NCBI GenBank assembly: GCA_963741505.1
Contig: CAVUIJ010000041.1
Coordinates: 124,001 to 188,000 of the forward strand
Direction: 5' to 3'
DNA length: 64,000 nucleotides
From: JAKFWF01 sp963741505
Lineage (GTDB): Bacteria; Pseudomonadota; Alphaproteobacteria; Rhizobiales; Hyphomicrobiaceae
Part shown: one piece after another, positions 46,443 to 54,069 of the stretch
Layout of the letters: every line of letters begins with the position of its first letter
Position numbering within the stretch: position 1 is the stretch's first letter
Translations under genes and position numbers: made by a program
Notes under the pieces: model-generated
Database searches by the model: none
Seen by the model: the letters and a program-made list of their open reading frames with translations, nothing else
Told to the model about the DNA's origin: nothing

Positions 46443-46946
46443 TCACCGAAACGTGAACGTGCCCTGGTCGCCCTTGAACTCGATCGCCAGGCTCTGCAAC
46501 GGTTCGAGCCTGATTTCCGCCCGCGTCTCGTAATCGAACCCGTCGGTCCGGCGGCTGTCGCGCAGGCGGGCGATGATCACGTGCCGGCCGGCGGGGATCG
46601 CGAACTTCTGGTAGACGCGGGCGGGGCCATCCCGCGCGAGCCCCGTAGGCTCGAGCACCGCATCATAGATCGTCTGCTCATCGAGGACCAGTTGCACCCG
46701 GATCGGCAAGCGCTCGCGTCCGCACGTGTTCGGCCGTCGTTGATTGGGAGGCAGCTTCGCGATCTCCTCAGAGGTCAGCCGCCGGCATTCGTCCTTGCGC
46801 TCCGCACCATGTGCGAAGCTCAGCTTGAGCTGGGCCCGATCACTTGGGAAATAGGTCAGCCGTGGCCAGCTTGCGAAAACCCCGATGAAAAGCATCAGCA
46901 GGGCCAACGCGATTGCCTGGCCGGAGAGCCGCAAGGCGTCAGTCAT
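46443..46946 (-). CDS. Membrane-anchored periplasmic protein of unknown function
   Basis: I do not recognise this 167-residue protein. One N-terminal TM segment (about residues 10-27, AIALALLMLFIGVFASW) is followed by a soluble domain with two Cys (KDEC and NTCGRE) about 22 residues apart that could form a disulfide. The rest reads as beta-strand-rich, with RVYQKFAIPAGRHVIIARLRD. Its ATG overlaps the stop of the cytochrome b fusion (ATGA). It may correspond to the small membrane protein (orf1) described beside norSY-senC elsewhere. Confidence 0.7.
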   Translation of the reverse strand: MTDALRLSGQAIALALLMLFIGVFASWPRLTYFPSDRAQLKLSFAHGAERKDECRRLTSEEIAKLPPNQRRPNTCGRERLPIRVQLVLDEQTIYDAVLEPTGLARDGPARVYQKFAIPAGRHVIIARLRDSRRTDGFDYETRAEIRLEPLQSLAIEFKGDQGTFTFR

Positions 46947-48537
46947 GGCGAGGCGTCCTCTGGCTCCTGGTGAGGCATTGACGCGGCATCCTCGTGCGGG
47001 ACCGGTGTGCCCGACTGGGTCGACGCGCGGGACAGCTCGGCTGCGAACTCATCGAGCAGGGCGGCAAGCCTGCCACTGCCAAGCCTGCCTGCCCACAGCA
47101 CCCGGACGCGCTCGCGCGGGACCCGCGCACGCAGATAAGGGTCGCGCTCACGAGCCAGCCGCGCCTTGGTCCACCTGTCGCCGAAGCGGGCGTGGCAACT
47201 GCCTTCTGCGCATCCGGTGATGACGACGCCATCGGCGAGCTTTCGGCTCAGGACGTAATCGATGAAGCTCGGTGGCAGCTGACCGGCGCAGCGTAGTGGG
47301 ACGACGCCGACATTCCCCCTTGCCGCGGCCATGATCGGCACGCCGTGGTCACAGCCGAAGACCATGATGCGGCCGCGCCCCGTCAGGCGGGCTGCGCTGG
47401 CATGCAAGGTCTCCCGCAGGGCGGCTATGCTGTGGTCCGGCAGATCGATGCCCGGGCTGAGCGCCGAGGCGCGCCGGAACGGCATTGAAGTCGGACACGA
47501 CCCCGCGCAGATGCCGCAGCCGACGCACAGCGAGGGATTGACGATCGCCTGCCGCTCAAAGGGGAGCCCGTCGGTGCGCTCGCCAATCATGATGGCATTG
47601 AAGGGGCAGTCATTGAAGCAGCGCACGCAGCCGTTGCAGTTGGCGAGATCGACAACGGCCGCGGCCGGCTTGCGCATGGGTGGCAGCCAGGGCAGAGCGA
47701 CGAGCAGTCCGAGGAGAACGCCCGCCGCCGACCACGTCACCGGCCCCGGCCAGCCGTCGAGGAGGGGATAGAGAGGGAGATAGAACCAGTCGAGCCCCAA
47801 GGTGCCTGGGACTTTGGCCAGATCGGCCGGTGCCTGGCTCATCGCCGGATGCACCAGCGACAGAGCCAGCATGGCGAGAAACATCGACACGGCGAGGCCA
47901 CGCGGCGGATTGATCCGCGGCCGTGTCACGCGCTGGAGGTGCACCCACAAAATGATGAGCGCGATCAGGGGCACGGCAATATGCATAAATACCATCAGCG
48001 TGAAGAATCGGCTTTCGAGCGTCTCCGGGGAGAGGAAATTGCGGGCGATCGGCTCGCCGAAGATGGGTAGCCGGTCCAGCCACTCGGTCGTGACCAGCGC
48101 GACGTATTGCGCGAGGCTGTCCCAGACCATCCAGTAGCCGGTGATGCCGGCGACGAACACGAGCACGAGCACCGGCACGCCCGTCACCCAGCTGAACCAG
48201 CGGACGCCGCGATACCGGTCAAGCGCGAACTCGCGAACCAGATGCAGCAGCATCATCACGACCAGTCCATCGGAGGCGTAGCGATGCAGGCTACGCATGA
48301 CACCAGCGGCGTACCATTGCTGCCGCGACACATACTCGAGCGAGGCATAGGCCCCGTGCACGTCTGTATCATAGAAGATGAACAGGTAGATGCCGCTGAC
48401 CGTGATGATCCAGTAGAGGAAGAAGCCGAGCGCGCCGAGATTGAGCAGCGGGTTCCATGCGGGGGAAAAACGCGGGCGAGCACGAATTCGGCCGCGTCAA
48501 GAATGCGGCGCAGGCCATGTCGCAGAGAGGTCATCAT
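46943..48537 (-). pseudogene. Cytochrome b - ferredoxin - MvhD-like fusion, with an apparent frameshift
   Basis: The N-terminal ~290 residues form a diheme cytochrome b part: two His on one helix (SLHRYASDG and LLHLVREF) and two on another (FMHIAVP and WVHLQRV). Two [4Fe-4S] clusters follow (CNGCVRCFNDCP and CVGCGICAGSCP). The last ~110 residues resemble the MvhD/FrhD hydrogenase iron-sulfur subunit (FGCDHGV, RCAGQLPP, GCAEGSCHARFGDRW). The start (MMTSLRHGLRR) overlaps the SCO stop. The frame breaks at the homopolymer run 48461-48470; one added base restores VFPPAWNPLLNLG. The gene is otherwise intact, so a read error is likely. Confidence 0.75.
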
Positions 48538-49343
48538 AGGTGCCGCGAGCCCGCGCTCGCTCGCCGCCATTCGCGGACCAGGGCTGTGAGCACCAAACCG
48601 AAGCAGGCGATACCGATGGCGATGCTCATGAAGAGAGAATAGTTGAAGTAATATCGGCCCGAGTATGGGTCGTAGACGGTACAGAAGAACTTGACGCGAT
48701 CGATCAGCCGGTCGAGCGAGGACAGCGGCAGCTCACGACCGAGAACAAGGTTCTTCAACGGCTCGACGATCAGCGGTGGCTCGAAGACGGCACCGTAGAT
48801 CTGCTGTCGGACACGGCCTTGCGCGTCGATCACGCTCACCTGCGCGAGGTGATCCCACGAGCCGGCACGGGCGTAATAGGCAAAGCCGACGGAGCGGGCC
48901 AGCGAGTCGAGGTTGTCGGCGTCGGCGGACAGGAAGCTCCAGTTCGGCACGTCAACGCCATGCGCGCGGGCGAAAGAGCGCAGGCGCTCGGGCGTATCCC
49001 TGCCGACGTCGAAGCCGACGCTGATGACCGAGAAGCTGTCGGGCCCGAGCGCACGCCGTGCTTCGATGACGGCCGGATGAAGGCTCTCGATCAACGTCGG
49101 GCAGACGTCGACGCAACTCGTGTACACTAGGGTGACGAGGAGTGGCTTGCCGCGATAGTCGGCGAGCCTGACAGTTTGGCCGTCGATGCGCGTGAGCGAA
49201 ATGTCCGGCAGCACCTGCCCCTCGGCCGCGCGGGACAGGTTGAGCGCCTGCTGCGCAATGCTTGGCTCATCAGCTGCGGCAGTTACTGCCCACCCGTACA
49301 GCAGCGCCGCCACAAGAACAGAAGCGGCGTTGATCCACCTCAT
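48534..49343 (-). CDS. senC: SCO1/SenC copper chaperone
   Basis: SCO proteins load copper into CuA sites of heme-copper enzymes. The 269-residue protein has a signal peptide ending AAA-DEP, a thioredoxin fold with the copper-binding CVDVCP motif near residue 78, and a distal His in GSWDHLAQ. An unusual C-terminal TM segment (YSLFMSIAIGIACFGLVLTAL) follows. Its ATG overlaps the cyoE stop. Copper is needed by the CuA subunit encoded upstream. The norSY-senC neighbourhood is characteristic of sNOR-type NO reductases. Confidence 0.9.
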   Translation of the reverse strand: MRWINAASVLVAALLYGWAVTAAADEPSIAQQALNLSRAAEGQVLPDISLTRIDGQTVRLADYRGKPLLVTLVYTSCVDVCPTLIESLHPAVIEARRALGPDSFSVISVGFDVGRDTPERLRSFARAHGVDVPNWSFLSADADNLDSLARSVGFAYYARAGSWDHLAQVSVIDAQGRVRQQIYGAVFEPPLIVEPLKNLVLGRELPLSSLDRLIDRVKFFCTVYDPYSGRYYFNYSLFMSIAIGIACFGLVLTALVREWRRASAGSRHL

Positions 49344-50239
49344 GCCAGGCTTCCCAGGATCCAGCGATCGAGCACGGTGCCGGTCAGCAACAACAGCAGT
49401 TGCGCCAGGGAGGCGAGGAAATTGTGAATCGCGCGGCGTCGGGTCGGTTGAGCGACAAGAGCGAGGCTGGTGGCGATGAACAGGATGCCTCCGGTCGCCG
49501 CGAAGCCGAAATAGATGGCACCGCGCCCGTAGAGCGCGGGCAGCAGCGAGATCGAGGCGAGCGCGACCGCGTGCGCGAGGATCACGCGGGCACAGGCTCG
49601 CTCGCCGATGACGACAGGCAACATCGGCACTTCGTTGGCTGCATAGTCCTTCTGCGCGGCGATAGCGAGGCTCCAGAAATGCGGCGGCGTCCACAGGAAA
49701 AGCACGATGGCGAGCAGGATCGGCTCAGCCGCGAGGCCGGGGGCGACCGCTGCGGCTCCGGCCAGCACGGCCAAGCTGCCGGCAAGCCCGCCGACCACGA
49801 TGTTGAGCCACGACCGTCGTTTCAGCCAGATTGTGTAGACGATGGCGTAGGTGAAGGCGCCGAGGAAGGTGTAGAGGGCGGCCCATCGGTTGGCGGCGAG
49901 AGCCGCGAGTACGCAGGCTGCCGCCAGCAGGGCAACGATGCCGGCGAGCCAAGCCCAGCTCGCCGCCAGCCGGCCGCTGGCAAAGGGCCTGCTCGCGGTA
50001 CGTGCCATCCGGGAGTCGAGGTCGGCCTCGGCCCATTGATTGAAGGCACCCGCGGCACCGGCCGCCAGGAAGACGGCAACCGCGAGAGCCGCGGTCCGCA
50101 TTGGGTTGGGCATAGGCCCCGGGGTGATGGCAACACCGGCCACCGCGCTCAACATGATCGATACGGCGATCCGCGGTTTGAAGATGCCGAGCAGCTCCCG
50201 TGGCGAGAGTGCTGCTGGCGTCACGCTGGTCGTGCTCAT
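49340..50239 (-). CDS. cyoE: Protoheme IX farnesyltransferase (heme O synthase)
   Basis: The enzyme adds a farnesyl group to heme b to make heme O. The 299-residue membrane protein has the prenyltransferase motif NQWAEADLDSRMART near residue 62 and the second aspartate region KDYAANEVPMLPVV. About nine TM segments are visible. Start MSTTSVTPAALS follows the norY stop by 43 bases. Its presence suggests that the neighbouring heme-copper enzyme uses heme O or A rather than heme B only. Confidence 0.92.
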   Translation of the reverse strand: MSTTSVTPAALSPRELLGIFKPRIAVSIMLSAVAGVAITPGPMPNPMRTAALAVAVFLAAGAAGAFNQWAEADLDSRMARTASRPFASGRLAASWAWLAGIVALLAAACVLAALAANRWAALYTFLGAFTYAIVYTIWLKRRSWLNIVVGGLAGSLAVLAGAAAVAPGLAAEPILLAIVLFLWTPPHFWSLAIAAQKDYAANEVPMLPVVIGERACARVILAHAVALASISLLPALYGRGAIYFGFAATGGILFIATSLALVAQPTRRRAIHNFLASLAQLLLLLTGTVLDRWILGSLA

Positions 50240-50282
50240 GACCCAAGGCCTCTTCCCAAGGAGCAGTCGAGGGTGCCTCGCC

Positions 50283-52022
50283 TCAGCCCATCGGCCAGAT
50301 CTGCGACAGGTACTTCCAGTTGACGAAGTAGTAGAGGACGAAGGCGGTGAAGAATACGGTGACCAGAATATAGGTCCCCGGCAGATGCCATGTGCCGGAA
50401 TTGCCGTAAGTTGAAACGGCCTCACCGCTCACTTGCCGCTGTGGCATTGGGCCGAGGGAGGCAACGATGTTGCTCGCGTCGACCGGCTTGCCCCAGAAGA
50501 CACTCGCCACCGTGATGGCCACGTAGAGCGCGCCCCCTACTGCGGCCAGGATCGCCGAGAGGCCATTGAGTGCAAGCATCAGGAAGGCTGCCGCCGGATA
50601 CTTGAAGCCCATCGCCGCATCTGAGAAGCCGATATCCCAGTGTCGACGCGACACGCCGAGCGTGCCAGCCCCCATCATGAACAGTGAGATGCCGGTCACG
50701 CCGATGGCGAACAAATAGGGCTGCCACTTGGCGAGCTGCGGCCACATCACTTGGCGCTGGAAGATCAATGGCAGCAACAGGTAGGTGACCGCCATGAATG
50801 CCAGCGTGGTGCCGGCCACGACGGTGGCGTGGAAATGACCCGGCACATAGAGTGTGTTATGCAGCATCAGGTTGATCTGCTCGGTACCGAGCACGACGCC
50901 GGAGATACCGCCGAGGAAGCCGAACATGACCAGCGAGAGGAACATGCCGGCAAACGCGGGATTGCCCCACGGCGCCTTGCGCAACCACTCGAAGACCCCG
51001 CGAGTATAGCCGTTCTTCCGCTGGGCTGCTTCGATCGCGCCCGGCACCGTCATGCCGTGGATGAGGCTGCCCAGCACCGCGAGATACATCGCGTAGGATG
51101 TGTTGAAGACCTTCCATTCTGCGCTCAGTCCCGGCTCCACCAGCATGTGGTGCGCCGAGGCGAGCTGCAGGAACAGGATGTAGAGGAAGAACGCGGTTCG
51201 GCTCACCTTCTCAGACAGCGGCTTGGCGCCGAGCAGGATCGCGGCGATCGCGTACCAGATCGAGACGTGCGCCGCGACGTTGATCTGTTGCGAGCTGTGA
51301 CCCATCGCCCACCAGACCAGCTTGTACATGACGGTATTGATATTCGAAACATAGCCGAGCGACCACAGCCAGGTCGGGATGAGGATGATGGCGCCCGATG
51401 CGATCGTGAAGACGGCGATGATGCAGGCCGTCAGCGCGCCGAAGGTCACCAAAGGGATCGAACCTTCGTAGGTCTTTTCGTCCTTGGCGATCACCAGTGT
51501 GCCGAGAAATACGAAACAGCCCACGAGCGCGCCCACGGCGAACAGGATCAGGCCGAGGTAGAAGTTGGGCCGCGCCTTCATCGGCGGATAGCTCGTGAAC
51601 ATCACGCTGCTGTCACCCTGCAGCACGGTTATGTTGGTCAGGACGCCGCCGACCACCATCAGCGCGAAGGCCGCCCAGGCAATCTTGGGTGCGGCCAGCC
51701 GGCAATTGAGGAGCACCGCCGACGCGAAGTAGAGCACCGCGATCTCAAAGAAGATGATCCAGAGCAGCAAGACATCGAGCCCGTGCGCGGTCAGCACCAG
51801 GTAGAACCAGTCGGCCTTGAGCAGATGCACAGCCTGCCAGCGGGTCAGCGCGACGCCCAACCCGAACAGGCCGCCAATGGCCAGGAAGACGACCGCCGCG
51901 ACAGCATTCGCCTTGATGAGCGCCTGCGCAGCCAGATCAACCTTGAGACCCGTTGCCGGGCAGGTACGGAACCGGGCGGCAATTCCTCCGATGATACCTT
52001 CATGGTCCGTGGTTACAGCCAT
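50283..52022 (-). CDS. norY: Heme-copper superfamily subunit I without the oxidase tyrosine; probable NO reductase (NorY/sNOR type)
   Basis: The 579-residue membrane protein keeps the metal ligands of the heme-copper family: His80 in TAHGLD, the CuB histidines His242 (WAMGHSSQQ) and His291-His292 (ASAHHM), and His396 and His398 (VPGHFHAT) for the two hemes. Oxygen reductases have HPEVY at the first CuB site, with the cross-linked Tyr. Here the sequence is HSSQQ, so the Tyr is absent. That, the CuA subunit partner and SenC next door point to the sNOR family of NO reductases (NO to N2O). A divergent oxidase is the alternative. Confidence 0.8.
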   Translation of the reverse strand: MAVTTDHEGIIGGIAARFRTCPATGLKVDLAAQALIKANAVAAVVFLAIGGLFGLGVALTRWQAVHLLKADWFYLVLTAHGLDVLLLWIIFFEIAVLYFASAVLLNCRLAAPKIAWAAFALMVVGGVLTNITVLQGDSSVMFTSYPPMKARPNFYLGLILFAVGALVGCFVFLGTLVIAKDEKTYEGSIPLVTFGALTACIIAVFTIASGAIILIPTWLWSLGYVSNINTVMYKLVWWAMGHSSQQINVAAHVSIWYAIAAILLGAKPLSEKVSRTAFFLYILFLQLASAHHMLVEPGLSAEWKVFNTSYAMYLAVLGSLIHGMTVPGAIEAAQRKNGYTRGVFEWLRKAPWGNPAFAGMFLSLVMFGFLGGISGVVLGTEQINLMLHNTLYVPGHFHATVVAGTTLAFMAVTYLLLPLIFQRQVMWPQLAKWQPYLFAIGVTGISLFMMGAGTLGVSRRHWDIGFSDAAMGFKYPAAAFLMLALNGLSAILAAVGGALYVAITVASVFWGKPVDASNIVASLGPMPQRQVSGEAVSTYGNSGTWHLPGTYILVTVFFTAFVLYYFVNWKYLSQIWPMG

Positions 52023-52031
52023 GTCGGCCCC

Positions 52032-52670
52032 CTAGCGTGTTGGTTGGGGTTGAGGCGATGCAGGCGTTGCGGCACCGGCGGGGCTCGTGGCGGGTGCAAC
52101 GGCGGCCGCACCAGCCGGCGCCGCCGCGATTTGGTCGATGACGTGAATCCGTCCCGTCATGGTGTGATGACCGGTGCCGCAGTACTCATTGCACACCACG
52201 CTGAACGTGCCGGTCTCGGTCGGCGTTATAGTGAGCACATGCTCGACGCCGGGATGCACCTGGATGTTGATGTTGACGGGCTGCAGCGACCAGCCGTGCT
52301 GCCAATCCATCGACGACAAGTGCAGACGGTAGCTGCGGCCCTTTTCCAGTTCGAGTACCGGCCACCACTCCCACAGCCGGCCGAGCATGTAGACCTCACC
52401 GCTGGCCGGCGGGCGCACGACCGGTACCCCCGTCTTGCCCTCCTCACGAACCTTGAACTGCTTTGCAAACGCCTCCGTGCGCTTCTCGAACACCGATGGG
52501 TCGATGCGGTAGGCGGCCGTGGAAAGGTTCTGGCGGCCGTTGATATGCCAATAGACCATCATGAAAAACATGATGACGCCCCACAAGAAGGCGATCGCGA
52601 TCCAGATCAGCTCGCCCTTCTCGACGCGCTCGTTCCACCAGATCCGCTGCTCGGGAGGGTGCAGGGCCAT
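52032..52670 (-). CDS. norS: CuA-containing subunit II of the heme-copper enzyme (NorS-like)
   Basis: The 212-residue subunit receives electrons from a c-type cytochrome. One N-terminal TM segment (about residues 22-41) is followed by a cupredoxin domain with a complete CuA site: His125, Cys160, Glu162, Cys164, His168 and Met171. The end is an Ala/Pro-rich tail. GAGGAAG stands about nine bases before the ATG; norY follows nine bases after the stop. It may accept electrons from the cytochrome c encoded at 44966. Confidence 0.87.
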   Translation of the reverse strand: MALHPPEQRIWWNERVEKGELIWIAIAFLWGVIMFFMMVYWHINGRQNLSTAAYRIDPSVFEKRTEAFAKQFKVREEGKTGVPVVRPPASGEVYMLGRLWEWWPVLELEKGRSYRLHLSSMDWQHGWSLQPVNINIQVHPGVEHVLTITPTETGTFSVVCNEYCGTGHHTMTGRIHVIDQIAAAPAGAAAVAPATSPAGAATPASPQPQPTR

Positions 52671-52683
52671 GGGTTGGTCTTCC

Positions 52684-52863
52684 TCATTTCGCCGTTGGCA
52701 TTTGGGTGAGCTCGATGAGCCCCCACATGAGGTAGAAGACCGCCGGCACGGTCACGCCGATGAACAGCAGCAGAAAATGATTGTCGAGCACGCGCTGCAT
52801 GAAAGGAATGCGCACCGAGGTGGCGGACCGGTCGCCTGGCTCAGGCTGCGAGGTATTGGTCAT
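52684..52863 (-). CDS. 59-residue single-TM peptide at the head of the NOR operon
   Basis: Reading from ATG at 52863, preceded by GGGAGG with a six-base spacer, gives 59 codons and a TGA 13 bases before norS. The first ~28 residues are polar (MTNTSQPEPGDRSATSV). The rest is a TM segment (FLLLFIGVTVPAVFYLMWGL) and a short tail. It looks like a small accessory subunit of the heme-copper enzyme, similar in layout to small subunit IV-type peptides. No homologue is claimed. Confidence 0.75.
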   Translation of the reverse strand: MTNTSQPEPGDRSATSVRIPFMQRVLDNHFLLLFIGVTVPAVFYLMWGLIELTQMPTAK

Positions 52864-52920
52864 TGCAAGCCTCCCGTCTTTCTACCTTTTGCCAACCTAT
52901 TTCCGCCTCGGAGCGCCGCC

Positions 52921-52934
52921 TTGACTTCGGTCAA
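52921..52934 (-). promoter_or_regulatory. FNR/NnrR-like palindrome before the NOR operon
   Basis: TTGAC-TTCG-GTCAA is a perfect palindrome with outer C and G, nearly identical to the one at 44865-44878. Its centre is 64 bases before the first gene of the operon, which would allow activation from -41.5 with a leader of about 20 bases. Confidence 0.7.
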
Positions 52935-52984
52935 GAGCCCTCGTTCCTTTCGCATCGCAGCGGCATAAATCGGTGTGCAATCTG

Positions 52985-53286
52985 ATGAGGTAGACAGCAC
53001 CTGCTGCAGGCGAACTGCTGGCACTGCGCGTCCAATCGGTCTCGGCGCCGATCAGCCAGGAACCGTACAGCCAGTCGTCGCCGGCGAAAGCACCGCCAAT
53101 CGCCTTCTCGCTGGAGGTTGATTTCGTGGCCGTGCTGTTCAGCAAGGCGATTTCACCGTGGCCGAACAGCGCGCCACCAAAGCCGCCGACGTAGGCGCCT
53201 TGCCAGTTGGTGGACGGGGCCGGCTGGGCCATTGCTCCGCAGGTGCCGGCAACAAGAATGCAAGCCATGGCAGTCATCAAGCGCAT
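52985..53286 (-). pseudogene. N-terminal remnant of an outer-membrane beta-barrel protein
   Basis: The frame from ATG at 53286 has a signal peptide (MRLMTAMACILVAGTCGAMA), followed by NWQGAYVGGFGGALFGHGE, the usual opening of Omp25/31-type barrel proteins, and GSWLIGAETDW. After about 100 residues the similarity stops, and the C-terminal barrel is missing. It lies between the NOR operon's control region and an empty stretch. Confidence 0.5.
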
Positions 53287-54069
53287 CGTCGCCTCTATGG
53301 CAGGATTGCGACGCGAATGCTGGCGAAATGCCAGACCGTTCTGCGCACACGTCCTCATAACAAAAACGGCGGAGCCGTCGTATTTTTTCTGCGTGGCGGC
53401 GTGGTGGTCCTGCTGATGGCGTATTCGAACCACAGTAGTCAGCAGCAAACTTTCTGCCGTTGTCGAATGGCCAGCTCGCGCGCGGCGATCTGCAGTCCTG
53501 ATTCCAGCGGGCATGAGGCATTCCGAGCGCTCCCGTCGAGCCAAACAGAACGCTTTCTGAAGTCAGGGGGCGTCGATTCCGCGTCACCGTTGTCGCGGCC
53601 GACGTATCCCTGGACAGCCGTCGACGCGCCGCACCCCGGCGCACCGTAACAAGGGGCCATCAGACATTTTCTACTGCAATGGGGCTCACAATCTCTGGTG
53701 GCTGAGGCTGAGTTGTGGGCGATCGAGAGGTCAACCGGAGCCAAGGACACTCTGGACACGCATCGGGTAGAGATAGTCTCCACGGAGCCGGTAATGATAC
53801 TCAGCCAATTTCAGGAAGCACTGGTGGTCTCAGATCAACGGGCTGGCCATTGATGCAAGACAAAGCGGAGCGACGCATTCGAGGTAAGTGGAATGGTCTG
53901 GCGCTGAGCTAATAGGCTGGCGAGCATTTGCCTTTCTGCGGCCGCGCTTTGCAGCACGGCGCTATCGTGGCTGTCGCATTCTCAGACGCAGGGGCACGGG
54001 TGGCCCTTTATGCGTGGTGCGCGCGGTCAATTGAGAAGTCCAGCCCGGGATCAATGTGGGGGCGACGGC
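53287..54069. other. Long non-coding stretch
   Basis: I see no supportable gene in these 783 bases on either strand. There is a short ACGGC/GCCGT hairpin at 53366-53378 next to a T-run (plus strand) and an A-run (minus strand), too weak to rank as a terminator. The region separates the denitrification island from the amino-acid dehydrogenase operon. Confidence 0.5.

Noticed and set aside
50283..52670. Reading the two-subunit heme-copper enzyme as an ordinary aa3 cytochrome c oxidase
   Set aside because: The HPEVY motif with its tyrosine is absent, no subunit III is present, and the setting is a nitrite/NO island. Oxidase function is kept only as an alternative.
53366..53390. Terminator in the gene-poor stretch
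   Set aside because: The stem is five base pairs with a three-base loop, and no gene ends beside it on either strand.
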